Numbered from the stretch's first letter, positions 36,470 to 49,621 are shown. The stretch: 64,000 bases of DNA from Scenedesmus sp. ARA3 (GCA_004335835.1 RWJK01001516.1:347-64346), one strand, 5' to 3'. The notes: a model not told the origin generated them from the letters alone. A program made the numbers and translations.

Positions 36470-37634
36470 TTGCTTTCGCATGATGACTGCAGCCAGGCAT
36501 TGAGATGAGCAGGGCCGCAGCTGAGCAGGTGCTATGAGAAGTGAGGCATGTGGCTGCCGCTGCTTCCATGCTGGGACGGAGTGCACAACTTGGAGTTTTG
36601 TCTGCTACGGGCAGTCATTGGCAGCCCGCGTATTGAGGCAAGAATGTTTGCTGCTGCGTCAAGTGCGCGGGCTGGGCTGGATTGAACATGGTCGGTTTCC
36701 AACAGCAGCTTCTCATGGGCGTTGTGGTTGATGCATGGCACGCAGCGTCATGGGTGTAGCAATAGACAATGACTGCAGCAACGCAACGTGAGGTGCGCTG
36801 CAGCCAGCTTGTGCTGAAAATAGCAGTGTACGTCCAGACGACTGTGTGGCAGGCAGTCGAAGGCCGCTCGCGGTGCTGTGCCACACTAGTATCAACGTTT
36901 GAATGTGTGATATTCGTGATGCTGTTCACAGAGAGTTTGCATATAGCATGTAAGCATGTGCTGTGTGTGATGGCAGCATGTGTAACATCACATACGGGTG
37001 AAGCGTTTTTGCTGGTACATGCCACACACGGTCCGCAAAACGATTCCTGCAGGCTGTTGATGGGCGTGGGAAATGTGTGCTTACTGTCACAGTGTGACCT
37101 GATGCTGCCAGTCGTAACGCACAGTCCTGATCTAGGCCATCAAAGAGTTAGCTTGAGATTACGTTCGTTGTGCCAACAGCCGCCGGGCATCTCATGTCGA
37201 CTGCAATACAGTGCAAGGTCTAGGCTGGACAGCAGCCAAGCCCCGGGGTACTGGCTGACGTGTATACACGTACACGCCGGTCTTGCACAGCATCTCCGTC
37301 GTGGCGAACCGTGGATCAATTATATAAACCAGTATAGATTGGCTTTCTGGAAGCATTCACTCGGACAAACATACACAGATACTCCTTACTGACCCGCGCC
37401 AGCGGAGCTGTGCTGTTTTCCCGATCAAAACACACGCGCTCTGCTTACAACTTCAAAGGTTGTTACAACTGTCAGGTATGCTAGCCTGCTGCTCCACACC
37501 AGCAACACGGGAGGTCAAAACCACTCAGCTGTTGCAGGCCCATGTTGCAGAAGCCTGATAGGATAGGCCTTCCGCAGACCACCTACGTGCACGTATAGCC
37601 TGGTAGATAAACAGCCGCACCCGCTGCTTCCTGC
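36470..37634. other. Intergenic, no gene seen
   Basis: No supported coding frame; a 207-codon frame at 36769-37392 lacks motifs and low-complexity tracts typical of real genes here. Its right end holds the ankyrin gene promoter and a possible leader intron (GTATGC at 37474, CAG at 37538). Confidence 0.5.
37321..37328 (+). promoter_or_regulatory. TATA box of ankyrin gene
   Basis: TATATAAA lies 314 bases upstream of the ATG at 37635. It is the best TATA match I noticed in the window. The distance implies a long 5' UTR, possibly containing an intron. Confidence 0.45.
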
Positions 37635-39666
37635 ATGCACAGGGGCCTGCCACTGGATCAGATGCCAGGCACTTTTCTAGCAGCAGAAGCAGCAACAGCA
37701 GAAGGGCAGCAAGCAGCACAGCCAGACAACCTTAGCAAGGAGGAAGCTCTGCGGCAGGCCTCATCGTCAGGCGATGTAGCAGAAGTGCACGAACTGCTGG
37801 CATCTGGGGCAGACCCCAATGCAGCAGATGTGGAGGGCTGGACAGCGCTGCACTGGGCGTGTGGGCAGGCAGAGGTAGCTCGGGTCCTGCTGGATGCGGG
37901 TGCATGGGTGGATGCAAGGGACCGGCATGGGAAGACAACCCTGCATTGGTGAGGCAACAGGCGCGGCAGGCCGCAGGCAATAGATTGCCAGCCAGGTGCC
38001 ATATTGCTGTACGTCTGGCCGTTTTGTACCAGTGTAGCTCCGCGTCCATATGCTTTACTTGCCAGCATAAATGCACAATTGCAGGCCATCAGAGCGAGAG
38101 CAGCGTAGCGCTTTCTGTGTACTAGCCGCATAACTTATATCAACTGTGTTGTAAGGACTGCAATTTCTGTGCATCTGTGTCCTGCAGGGCGGCAACTGAA
38201 GGCCACCAAGAGGTGGCAGCTGTGCTGCTGGCTTGTGGCGCTGACGTGCATGCGCTCGACAATGACATGTGGACGCCACTGCAGGTGAGCAAGCACGTCC
38301 TGCAATTTGCGTTATGAACAAACCCGCCTCCATTGATGCACGTGCATGCCAGTGATTCGCTTGCCAAATATTGGCCCTGCCCTTGCTGTCAGCTGCAATG
38401 TCCCAACTGCATGCGCTCACACACACTCACAAACTGGCAGCCGACTTAGCTTGAATTTAACAACTTTGCCCGCCGGTGCCTGGCCATGCTGCTGCAGTGG
38501 GCACATGAGCATGCTGGCGTAGTGCAGCTGCTGCTGGGTGCTGGCGCTGAGCCTAATGCAGTGGACAAGTTTGGCAAGACCTGCCTGCACTGGGCAGCGC
38601 AGGACGGCAAGAATGACGTGGTGCGGCTGCTGCTGGCGGCTGGCGCGGCGCCAAACAAAGCAGACCATGACGGTGCGTGCCAGCAGCAGCAGCAGCAGCG
38701 ATGACTAGTAAGCTTGCAGGAATTCGAGTGCTGGGGGCATCATGTGTGGATGAGCAGGAGACATGCACCCAGAAGTAGCAGCGCCGCATATTGCGCAATG
38801 CATGTGTAAGCGCATGCAGCACAAGCAGGTTGGTTGTGAAGTGTCGTCGTCTTGCAGACTACACATGCCTGCTGGTGAAGCTGCTGACTTGCTGCGCCTA
38901 TTGCTTGCGTTGGGCTGTTCCTCCTGCAGGCATGACGCCCCTGCACTGGGGGTCAGTTGGCGGGCAGACAGAAGCAATGCAATTGCTGCTTGACTCAGGA
39001 AGTGCTGCATCTCTAGAGACGCAGGACAGCCAGGGCCTCACGCCGCTGTGTTGGGCTGCTTACAACGGCCATGAGCATGCTGTGCGGCTGCTGCTGCAGC
39101 GTGCGCGCCAAGTCTCACAGCAGCAGCAGCAGCAGCAGCAGCAGGGGGCGCAACCGCATGGACACCAGCAGCAACAGCAGCAGCAGCAGCAGCAGCAAGC
39201 ACTTCAACAGCAGCAGCAGCAGCAGCAGCAGGCTGCAGCAGACGGGGCGGATGAGCCGCCTGCCCCAGCAGCAGCAGGCAGCGGGTATAACGAGGCCACA
39301 CTCAGGGCAGCAGCTACTGCTGCTTCCCGCCATGGCCATTTAGGTGTGTTCGCATTCCTAGTCTTGGAGATAGCAGAGAGCTACAGCTTGTCACACGCGA
39401 GTGATGCGCAGCTGCGGGACCTGATACAAGGGCCGGCAGCGCCAGCACCTGCGGATACAGCACTGGCAGTGATCGCGCAGTGCCTGTCAGACAGGCGGTG
39501 GATGGAGCGGCAGCAGCAGCAGCTGCAGCAGCAGCGCGAGGCGCTGCAGCGGGAGCGAGAGGAGCTGGATGCTCTGCGCACAGGCGTGCAGCACTTGATC
39601 GTGCAAGGGGCGGGGGTGGTGAGCAGGGCACTGCATGTAGCAGCAGCGCCGGACAGCGACCGCTAG
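37635..39666 (+). CDS. Ankyrin-repeat protein
   Basis: Four exons join in phase: 37635-37948, 38188-38284, 38498-38672 and 38930-39666, giving 440 residues. Six or so ankyrin repeats run through exons 1-4, with hallmark pieces such as EGWTALHWACGQAEVARVLL, KTTLHWAATEGHQEVAAVLL, KTCLHWAAQDGKNDVVRLLL, GMTPLHWGSVGGQTEAMQLL and GLTPLCWAAYNGHEHAVRLL; introns fall inside repeats. A Gln tract encoded by CAG repeats follows (39118-39237). The C-terminus contains a predicted coiled coil (about WMERQQQQLQQQREALQRER). There is no enzymatic or membrane domain, so a protein-protein scaffold is the only safe inference. ATG 37662 is an alternative start. Confidence 0.85.
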
Positions 39667-40915
39667 GCAGGCGGTTTGATGGTTGTATGAGCTGTAGCGT
39701 CACGAGTTGAAGCGTCATGCGTTGAGTTTGCTTGTATGGCTGCATTGCGCAAACTGGGGTTGGTGAGCGTTTAACATGAGCGCTTTGCGAGTTTTGACAG
39801 TGGGTCTGGCGGCGCTGTTGCTGTTATTCGTATATTGTCATGTTGGAGATGTCAAGGCCAGACTGGCCGCAACGATTGCACACATGCGTATTGGCACATG
39901 CTGCTGCACACCGGGCGCGCTTGGCCGCGAGTGTTGGTTTCCTTTGTTGTGCTGCAAAGAGGGCAGCACCGTTGGATCTGTTGCTGCTGCTGGCTGACCT
40001 TAACCCGTCCATTTTGCCTGCCTTTCAGTGTCCCTGCATCAGCATGTTTGAGAAGCAGTTGTGCCGGCACATGAATCAGATCACAGCGTAATCAAGATAA
40101 GTTGGTGGTGATGGTGGATTGCCAATTGTCAAGTATGGTAGCCAGCACGTTGTCTGAAGACCTTTGGCATCATCAGTTGTTTTACTGCCTTGCATGCAGA
40201 GCAGCTCCGTATGCATGCATGCCATGCACTCCAGTGGAGTGGTGCTCAATGTCGGCGTACTGCGCGCGTGCTCTGTAAGCGCACAAGCGTATGCAAGTAT
40301 ACCAAGCATGTCAAGCATAGTATGCTTGCACAAGTGCGCACGATTGCAGTGGGTTGCCGCACAGTCGATGCATGGCATGTGCATGAAGGCGCTTACTCAT
40401 TGAGTGGGAGGAGGGCAACCCTCCAACTGTTTGGGATGCATCCATACGGCAAGTGTAACAGGCATCCTCTGCCAATGACTCCAAGTTGAGGAAGTTCCAT
40501 TTGTAACACAGCACATGTGCTGTACAGCCATTCAGCCTCCGCTGCTGCACTGGCTGCTGGCTGTGTGCCACATTGCCCTGCATGCACGTTGTAACCCTTT
40601 ATTACATTTGACACATTGCCGCTTTGGCGCCCATGCCCAGAGGGTACCATAATGACTTAATGAGCGTCATATGACTTCCACGCAACATATTGGCACGCCG
40701 TCCCGGACTATGTTACATACTGGGCACCACCGGCAAATCAACAACACATGTACGGCTAGCGGTACGTGGCAGCACTGCACTAGCTACTCAGGTGCAGCAG
40801 ACACGCCTCTTGCCTAGCTACGTACTAAATGCACTGAACGCTTCATTTCTGACACCAACGGCGATTGCCAGAACATTGCAGGCTGGAGCTCCGCCTTGGC
40901 GCAAATGCAGCGGCA
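39667..40915. other. Convergent intergenic region, no gene seen
   Basis: It lies between 3' ends of the ankyrin (+) and phosphoesterase (-) genes. Only short frames are present, and no RNA gene is recognised. Confidence 0.5.
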
Positions 40916-41866
40916 TCAGCTTGCATGCAAATTGACAGCTTGCAGCTGCTCCGCAACTGCTGCAGCAGCACTAACAGCACCAGCTTTTCCCAGATGCTGC
41001 TGCTGCTGCTGCTGCTCATCCGCCACCTCCACAACAAGATCAGATGCAGCACTAGCAGCTCCATTACTGCCACCAGCTGCAGCAGCTGCAGCAGCTGCTG
41101 CTGACTCAGCAAACCCCTGCTGCTGCACCTCCTGCAAGTCACCTCCCAGTGCTGCTGCAGCTCCTGCTGCTGCCAGCCGCTGCAACACCGCCTGCTGCCG
41201 CTGCACTGCCTCTGCCGGCAGCTTCACCACAGCACTCATACACGTATCAACGCCCTTCAGCAGCAGCCGATCTGCCAGCACCTCTACTGTCCCATACGCA
41301 TCGCGCCCCGGCGGCGTTTCTAGCACTGCTGGCAGCACCAAGTGGTGGATGCCTGCCTCATCTACTAGGTAGCCATTCTGGTGGGTGTGGCCGGCCATTG
41401 TTGCCACTACAACTCCAGACTGCCGCAGCAGCTGCAGGACGTCTTCATAGTTCCACAGCAGGCAGGCTGGAGGGCAGGTGTCTGGCAGCAGGGGCAGGTG
41501 CGAGCAGACCAGCACGTTCTGGCTGCGCTGCTTAGCTGCCTGCAGCAGCACGACATGCGGAGGGCAGCAAATTGAAGCGAGGAGTAGGGTGGCGCAAACG
41601 GCTGTTGATGCATGCATGCAGATTGTCCAGCGCCGCTGCAAACCAGTGTAGGTGCCAGAATATGCCTGCAAGTCCTCCACAGATGCAGCCAGTGCAGCAC
41701 AGCGTCAACTGTGCTGTTGTGAGCCGCAGCAGCCTGCCAGCGCCGCACCTGCAGCTGCTGCTCCAGCCAGGCCAGCTGCGCCTCACTCACGCCGCCACCA
41801 AACTTGACGAAGCGTCGCGCCACCCCCACCAGCCCCTCCGGGCTGTTTTTCTCCTGCAGGGCAACC

Positions 41867-41899
<33 letters not shown>

Positions 41900-43276
41900 A
41901 ATCTGTGGTAGACTACGTGGTTAATCTGTGGTGTGTTGTCGTGAGTGAAATTGAATCACCTTGAAGACGCACAAGTGCATTCAGTGCAACGGCGTCGCCA
42001 CCCCATCCATGCCAACACTCGACTAGTCACCACTCTACGATGCAGTCCTGCACAACAAGCAGAGTGGAACTTTATGCTCTGCGTATGACACCACACATGG
42101 CACGCAGTCTCATCTTGAAGTGCATACATGCACTCAACCCTGCATGCAGGTGATGTGGTGGGCTGTGGTGCCTCCTGTGCATGTATGCTGCTACCTCCTA
42201 CCACACAACAGCCCCGCAGCGCCCACACGAATCAGCTCAAGTAAGCGCACCTTGTTGGGGTTGTGCTGTGCCAGCAGCGCCTCAGCCTGCAGGTGCCTCG
42301 GGTGGCTGTCAGGCCAGCCCAGCAGTGACACGTCATACGCATCCAGCACCACAAACAGCCAGGTAGGGTGAGGGCTGAACGCATAGTAGCTAGCTCCCTC
42401 TGCAGCTGCTGCAGGGTCCAGCAGAGGGGTGATGCCTAGCCGCTTGTTGAGGCGAGCCCGAGGGAGGTTGTACAGGCAGTGGTTGCCCAGCATGTGGTAG
42501 GTAGGGTGAGGCAGCTGGGAGAAGGCTTGCAGGACATCTGATAGCGCCTGCTCCGACTTTTCCTGCAAGCAAGCCGAGCAGCAGCAGATGCAGCAGCAGT
42601 GGGCTGGGTGCATGCGCTGGTGGTTTTGCTGAACAGGCAAGGCAGATATACTAATGCTTCTCCTGCTGCAAGAGGGCTCTGACGGGTGAATTACAGCAGG
42701 GCCGGTGCCAGCGCCACCAACAGCACAAGCATCATCATCATCATCAAGTTGCACAGCTGCAAGTTGCACAGCTGCTGGCGGGGCACATTCACACACACTA
42801 CTGACACAGATGCATGCGTACACACCTGTCCATCCCGCGCTTGAAAGCCGTCCACAATGTCCCCAAAGTGGATGCCAAACTCAACACCTGCAGGCACCCA
42901 GCCGCTGCTGACTGCGCGCTGCAGCGCCACCAGGGCATTGCGGTAGTATCGGGGCACGCCATGGAAGGATGTGCCATCTGGGATGTCCGCATACTGCACG
43001 TCACTGCAGTTAGGGCAGAGACAGAGTGCCGAATGTTATGTGAGCCATGGCTAGGTGCTGCTACTGTCTCAAGCTGCCAGGATTGCTGCTAGCAGGTGGG
43101 ATAGAAGGTATGCGTGTGCTGCATGTGCTCAGCGGCGTCATGCTGATGCCCTGCTGCAATGCTATGGAATTGGCCGCTATACATGCAGCATAAACACACC
43201 AAACGATGTTATATGGAGCCTACCTGATGACGCCAAAGCTGAACAGAGGCACCTGCTGACCTTCCTGCTCAGTCAT
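40916..43276 (-). CDS. ADPRibase-Mn-type metallophosphoesterase
   Basis: Five exons on the minus strand join in phase: 43276-43224, 43003-42826, 42562-42251, 41853-41749 and 41539-40916, giving 423 residues. It matches manganese-dependent ADP-ribose/CDP-alcohol diphosphatases: FSFGVISDVQYADIPDG with the family's D-x-Q instead of D-x-H (D19, Q21), then YYRN, GDIVD (65-69), GNH (103-105), DAYDVSLLGWP, SH230 and GHTH (266-269). All expected metal-binding positions are present, so it should be active on ADP-ribose-like or CDP-alcohol substrates in the cytosol; no targeting peptide is seen. After about residue 330 a tail of some 90 residues, rich in Ala and Gln, has no match in the family core and is encoded by low-complexity DNA. 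Confidence 0.88.
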
Positions 43277-44770
43277 GCTGCTGCTGCCCGCTGCTGCTGC
43301 TGCTGCTACTGCACGTCCAGGACGCCGAGCGCGCTGTGGTTCGCGATATACGTCCCTTCTGTGCCCGCCTGGAAGCACTGTGCCGCGTTTGCAAAGCATG
43401 CAATGGAGCGGGTGTGCGATTGGCGGGCCTGAGAGCAGTGAGCAGGATTGCTCGGCTTTTGTAGGGACAAACGTTCAAGGAAGGTTAGGGGAAGGTTTCT
43501 ATGTGGAAGGTTTACGGAAGAGGCATTGGACTGAGCTGTGCTGCTGTTCAGTGCTTAAGGGCTTAAAGTGCATGAGTGCTGTTATCAACCACATCACAGC
43601 TGCGGCCCTGCTGAGCTGCCAGACATGTGCATTGCCTGGTGTAGTCCTTGTATACATGAGCCTCATGTAATATGAGATTACATCACACAATGGCACAGCA
43701 GCCCCGTGCAACTCGTCAGTGACAACTTCACGTGTGACGTCAATGACAGCCACAACCCTAACCAATCATTGGTTACGACGTCAATGCCAGCCACAACCCT
43801 AACCAATCATTGGCCTCATTAAATGAAGCTGTCACATGCCTTTGACTGCAGCGCCAGCCGCATTGCCACTGCCTTAGAACCTGGTAAAGTCAACTTTTAC
43901 GACGCTCTAGCTTTGGCAAGATCCAGACTTGCAGAGTCCGATTGTGGGGAGGGGTACTAGCCGGACGCAGTTACACCCCTTGCGCAGTATATACTGTACA
44001 ACACACGCTGATACAAGTGGGTCGCCAAGCAATAATGATGATTTACGCGTGCATGCAGCCGTCATGTATTCATATGTCTACACCACCAACAGCTAACACC
44101 AAGCCATAGCAAGCACACCATCAGAGCCCAACACCCCACTATCTCATGTGTAAACAGCCGCGGCCACCACCTGAACATGCTGGTCATGTGCCACTGCTTT
44201 ATGCGACTTTTGTGTACCATGTTGAGCTGTACAGGCATTGCAAGGTGGCGCTGCACACTCCGATATGGCAACTGTCTGACCACATCCACAACAGAACCAA
44301 CTTTTGCCAAGCAGTCCTCATGCCATGCAGTGCATACAATGCTGTACATCTGTACAGTACAGCAGGTTGCAACCCCACCCACTTCCCAATGCCACAGAGC
44401 AGCAGAAGGCCCAGCATGTGCTATTGTGAGTGCATTGAATAACATCTTGCTGGCCTAGTAGCATCCCTTCAACTTTTCCAGCTTTAGCATCTTGAGCGAA
44501 CATTGCCGGCACTGCCAACAGAAAACAACAGTCAATGCTTGAGGCGTGCATATGACAATACCGATGACCCCTCAGCCTTGCCAACTTTTATACACCTTTC
44601 ATGGACTGAAACGGCTTGCAACTTCATCATATGGTTCGAATGTCAACACCAACTGCTGCCACCATCCATATACAGCCGCAACTCAACAGCAAAGTCATGC
44701 ATTCCATGCCATGCACCTTCTTATTGTCCCTGCTGCACCCACTTAGCAGCATGTCCCTGGCCTGAACCAT
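43277..44770. other. Intergenic with a 41-bp direct duplication
   Basis: It contains the presumed promoter of the phosphoesterase gene at its left end and 3' sequence of the Ser-rich paralog at its right. Apart from the duplication at 43736-43817, I see no feature. Confidence 0.5.
43736..43817. repeat. 41-bp direct repeat with CCAAT palindromes
   Basis: Two consecutive 41-bp units start at 43736 and 43777 and differ at only a few positions. Each has GACGTCAATG and CCAATCATTGG; the latter is a perfect inverted pair of CCAAT boxes. It lies 460-540 bases upstream of the phosphoesterase start codon. Confidence 0.9.
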
Positions 44771-45902
44771 CTACGTGCACTTGTGGTAGGTGCGCTGGCG
44801 CAGCGCGTACTTGCCTGCTGTGAAGCTGATGCCCAGCTCACAGAGGCTGTTCTCGCTGCTGCTGCTCACCATCCTGTTCAGCCAGCAGTCGCTGCTGTCA
44901 TTGTGGTTGCTGCCGCTGAGCACATGCACACCAGTCCAGCTGCCGCACCTGCTGCTGCTGCAGGAGCTGTCGCTGCTGCTGATGTCCAGCTCGTCAGCCC
45001 AGCTTGAGCTGCTGCTGCTGCTGCTGTAGCGGCCATTTGCATAGATGCCCAACCGGCCGAGGCTGCCGCTCAAACCTTCAAGCCTGTGCAGGCTGATGCT
45101 GGAGCCGCTGCTGCTGCTGCTGTCTGCTGCAAATGGCTGCCAGCATGCTTTGATGAAAGGGGACGCAGGTGAGCTGCTGTTGCTGCTGTTGTCACTGCTG
45201 CTGCTGCTAATACGTATGCTCAACTGCTCAACAGCAACAGGTGCTGCTGCTGCCACCTGGTCTGCGCCATCCGTCAGGCCAGCTGAAGGCCATGGTGCCA
45301 CTTTGTTGCGGCTGATGCAGGCCTTACTGCTGCTGCCAGATGATGGGAGTGCATGCGGGGCATCTGCATATGATGATGCTGATGCTCTGCCGCTGCTTGC
45401 AGGAGTGGCCTTGCCCCACAGGCCCAGGAAGCCTGCCTGCCCTGCTGAAGACCAGCGCCTGCTGCCTGCGTCAGAGGGCCTTGGTGAGCCTGCCGAAGAT
45501 GAACTGCGGCTTGCCTGCAGGAACATATAGTGCAAGGTACAGACGAGTAAGGAAAGGCACGAGGATAGTTTTGAGCTTGACATCACTGGCAGCTGCAAGT
45601 TGTGTGTACATTGTGCTCTGCTATTGCTGCTGTTCTGCTGCTTGCAGCAGGCTAGCTCCAGCTTTGTGGGCGCTGCAGTTGTATGACCAAATTCAGTATA
45701 CCTTTAAAGTCGTATGGTGCTCTAACAAACCGCTTGCAGTGCCACGGCCTGCTTGTTGCGGAAAATCCGCTACAGTGTGGACCAGGCCGGCACCTACCTT
45801 CCTGCTCCCCCAACGTTTGCTGCGAGCCACCTTGACCCAGCACTTCTCTACCGCCATGCCTGCCGCTTTCAGCTTGAGGACAACGCTGCCGAAAACCTCC
45901 AT
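44771..45902 (-). CDS. Ser-rich protein with basic N-terminus, paralog B
   Basis: Two minus-strand exons, 45902-45798 (35 codons) and 45514-44771, join in phase 0 and give 282 residues. Exon 1 has the same length, phase and pattern as in the gene at 16804 (LKLKAAGMAVEKCWVKV, then SKRWG). Exon 2 opens with the same AGSPRPSDAGSRRWSSAGQ, GFLGLWGK and ADAPHAL and shares SPFIKACW and DSSCSS further on, while the Ser-rich linkers differ. Conserved blocks amid freely varying linkers indicate purifying selection on both copies. The function is unknown. Confidence 0.78.
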
Positions 45903-46958
45903 CGTTGTTGCCGGTGCGCACTGTCGTTGTGATGCCGGACTCCTGTGAAGTGGCCACTGTAGACTGCACGCTTGGAAAGTCTGGTGTTTGTGATTTCTGG
46001 GTAACTTGAGAAGATTTGCTGCCGTACCCGCCATACATAGCTTGCATGGCATACCGATTTGGCGGGAAAATGACGGGTTGCTAATCCCAGCCGCCTGACA
46101 GCTTCCTGGCCCAGGAAAGGACACCTTCGACTGATGTAGCATAAAACAAAAAAGCGTTTGAAAATCGTTTGAAGCACAATCTGCTGCTGTGGCAGGGTGA
46201 AGACATCATCATGCAGTGGCTGTCCAGCCTCAGACTGGCCTAGGCTGGGCCTGGTAGCATGTGGCGCGGCCAACCAGAGTCCCATACTGTGCACGCACAG
46301 CCAGCCGCTTTACAGCTGAAGACGGTCGTAGTTGCTGCATGCATGACGTCAAAACCGTTGTATAATAAATTTCCTGACACAGCAGAACCTACACATCAAA
46401 GAGCATGTTGCTGTTCAGTTGATGCAGGAGCTGCACCCATGAGCTCAACATCTCATAAACATGCACGCCAGTCACCCAGATTGACAATCACAGCTGGATG
46501 ATACATACAATGTACTCATACACCGGACTTTCCGATCTGTTGCCGTCCATCTATTCTTTCACCAATAGAAGAGCATGAGCGCATGCATACTGCCATCGCT
46601 GCTCGCACAAGACATGGCTGTCAAAGGTCGGCAACAGCAACATGTGTGCAGCCGGGACATGCATAAGTTACCACCATACCCCCCAAACGTTTAAAAAGAC
46701 ACACTTGTGCATCTGTCAAGCAAATAGAGATCAAACACACTTGAATTTGTCCTTACACTTGACGCAAAGCAGCTTGAAACGTGTGCATGTGTTCAGCAAT
46801 TGAGATCAAGCAACTGCGATATAATAGGTGGCCATATGGCCGACTGTTCTCGAGTGGGTACCTCAAGCCGCGGCGGCAGTGTGCTGTCCTGCCCTGCCTG
46901 GCTTCAACCCTGCTGGCCTGTCGCAGTTGGTGCAGGCCTACTGTTGGCAGTGCTATTG
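45903..46958. other. Intergenic, no gene seen
   Basis: It lies between the start of Ser-rich paralog B and the stop of the next minus-strand gene. I see no supported frame or repeat. Confidence 0.5.
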
Positions 46959-48264
46959 TCATTGCTCCTGGTGTTGCTGCTGCTGCTGACACCATTGTTG
47001 CTGCTGCTGCTCTTGCTGGTACTTGGACCTGCCTCCAGCACAACATTGCCTTGCGTCGGACCTGCATTCGTGGTGTTGTTGGCTGTCTGGTTGGCAGACG
47101 ACACACTGCAGTGCAGCAATCAGCAGCAGGACAGCAGTAGTGGCAATAGAGATAAATGAATGCAAACATGGGATCTGTACTCCTGCGAACTGTGCACTTG
47201 CTGATCCCTGCAGGCTGCCAACGTCAGCGCACAAAAGGCCTTTTGTTGTCCCTGAGCATGCCACATGTCTGCCTCTCTGACTCATCTGCACAGCCGCTGC
47301 TGCATGCAACAGCAGCCGCTGCGGTTGCAAACCCACATGAACACTGTGTATGAAGGGTGCTTCACCCGTGGCTGTGTTGCCAGTTTCAGCGCGCCGCAGG
47401 TGCCGTTGTACACAAAGGCTCGGCACTTTGTGTTGGCGAGGCACTTGGTGGTGACGGCAGCAACATCAGCACACAGCAGGCAGGGCGAGCCGCGTGGCTG
47501 GCCACAGTCAAGGTCATTACCTGTCACATCACTGCATGGCAGATGACGGAACAGCACAGAACCATGTCAAGAAGGCAGAAAGGTGCGATAAAAAACAACC
47601 TATACGAGGCAGATGCTTGCATGATGCTTTACAACCATGTGCAGCATGTGTGACCCTGAGGCACACCGCAGCAGCAGCACTGCATGCTGCCATGCTGCCA
47701 CCACCATGAGCAGGCCAGCCAGCTGCATGCCCCCTTGACCGCTTTGCCATGATTTCTGCGTGTTCCGGTGCTCGTGTCACTACAGCTGATATCCGCACAC
47801 AATGGGCACAGCAGGCTTGCCGCACTTGCTGTCCAAGGTTTGAAGGGGTTGCTCTAAACTACTGCCATGTAGCCTGCATGCCGCACATGTTCAGCTGCAG
47901 CACACCAAACCAGTGCCTACTAGGTAGTACCTGCGTGGGTGCAGCTGCAGCGTGCCCCTGCCTCCACCTGGAGCACCATGCTGGCTGCCTGCCTCAGCAT
48001 TTTCTTGGCCTGCAAACCAGACAGCAGCACAATGGGCAGCAGCGCATGCTCTGACATTGAGGAGTGCTGGGTGCCATGCTATGCCTGCATGGGCTCTGTA
48101 TGACTTGTGATTTGAAAGACCTACGTGGATCACGTTTAGCAGCTGCTGAAGCATGGCTGTGGGCTTCAGTGTTTAACTTTACAAGTACTGCTGAGCAGCT
48201 CACCTCTCGATGTGGAGACCAACAGCCCAACGCAAGCCACCAGCAAAATGCTCCGCAGACACAT
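46959..48264 (-). CDS. Small Cys-rich PAN/Apple-like type I membrane protein
   Basis: Four minus-strand exons join in phase: 48264-48204, 48009-47931, 47531-47366 and 47207-46959, giving 184 residues. Exon 1 encodes a signal peptide (SILLVACVGLLVSTS). Exon 3 holds the Cys-rich core: CLLCADVAAVTTKCLANTKC, then AFVYNGTCGALKL. Its spacing resembles the PAN/Apple fold. Exon 4 contains a hydrophobic span (SIATTAVLLLIAALQCVV) followed by a short Gln-rich tail, suggesting a single-pass membrane protein with the Cys core outside or in the lumen. It sits next to, and in the same direction as, a larger PAN-like gene at 49622, so the two may be tandem relatives. Exon 2 is the weakest exon: it is short, Gly/Arg-rich and has no motif. 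Confidence 0.65.
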
Positions 48265-49621
48265 GCTAATATTATGTTGCAAAAACGCACCAATCGTTGT
48301 GTTTGCTGCGGTTTTTGAAGCGGAGGACGTTGTCGAGCGTCAGCTTGCTTGCCTACACCAACACCATTTCAATCGTGTGTGTTCTGATACGTTCAGGTGA
48401 GCCATTAAAATGCACCTGAAACTTCACACTGTTGTAGCACGTCACACTGACAGCTTTCGAAACACAAGTCCGCGCGCCAAAGCAGGCCAGTCACATGACA
48501 CCACCGCACAGACGCTCAAACTCTCATCTCCAGCATCGGCAAAGCCGTAACAAACCGTCCAAATTGTTGCACCTGACGAGCTGCACAAGGTGACTGAACA
48601 GGTGGCAGATCTGTTGATCCAAGGTAATGCCAGGAGGGGGGGGGGGCTGCCCAGCCCTGTAACCAATCATTGACGCTAGCATGAGCAGGTAGAAGTCCAG
48701 AAACACACTGCCGCAGAAACAAACACACCATATCAAGCAAATATACTGGCTGCAAGTCGCTTGAAACAGATTCTAGTGCAGTGAGTCAGCATGGGTACAG
48801 CATGCGACAGCACAGTTGAAAGCGCAACGACCTGCACACAAAAATCGCCAAAAAACCTGCACCACATAGCCAGGGTGTGTACCTATGCCAAACTGATATT
48901 GACAACGTGGCTACCCTCTTCCAAGTGGCCTCAGCACAGGTGAATATGTTTTGTCATGCACACCTCGGCTGCAATGCAAGGCCCACTCTTTTTACTGGAT
49001 GCCTGTACATCTTCACTACCTCAACATAACGTCAAACAAACCCTTCCATGTCCCATGCTGCGTCCAACAAGACCAGCGTTGGTTCCCGCACAGCAGCAGC
49101 GGCAGCCACAAATGAGTATGTACATGCTGCTATGAAGTGCAACTTTATAGCACAACCAGCTGCACGCCACCACACGCTATGCGCAAAGACACACTCGAGT
49201 GCGCAACATACCCAACCCAAACAGATAGTCTGCAACGATGAGTTGTTCAGGTACGCTGGTCTCAAGCGAGCCATATACGTGCATGTTGGATGTGTCAGCT
49301 GAACAGAGAGCACATGGCAGTTGAATGCTCGGTAGATTTGCAGGGACCAATGAGGCGATGCTCAACAGACAGCTGCCAGTAACCGTGGCAGGTGCCAAAA
49401 CAACCAAGCACAGCTGCTTTGTTGCATGGGGTGATGGCCACAGAGCCTGTATATAAACACACAGTACTACCCAATGAGCATATGTGGCTGTATCTACGTA
49501 CTAGCTACTCGACAACTCCAACGTATGCAAAGTTCAATGTCGCTGCCCCTACCACAGCACTGCGGCGGCAGCACCAGCTGCACAAGTGCTTGGGAACCAC
49601 CCTTCAACCATGGACTGTGTT
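48265..49621. other. Intergenic, no gene seen
   Basis: It separates two same-strand Cys-rich genes. An 11-base G run lies at 48636-48646. No frame or RNA gene is supported. Confidence 0.5.

Noticed and set aside
36769..37392. 207-codon plus-strand frame
   Set aside because: No recognisable motif, no splice support, and it overlaps the TATA box and leader of the ankyrin gene.
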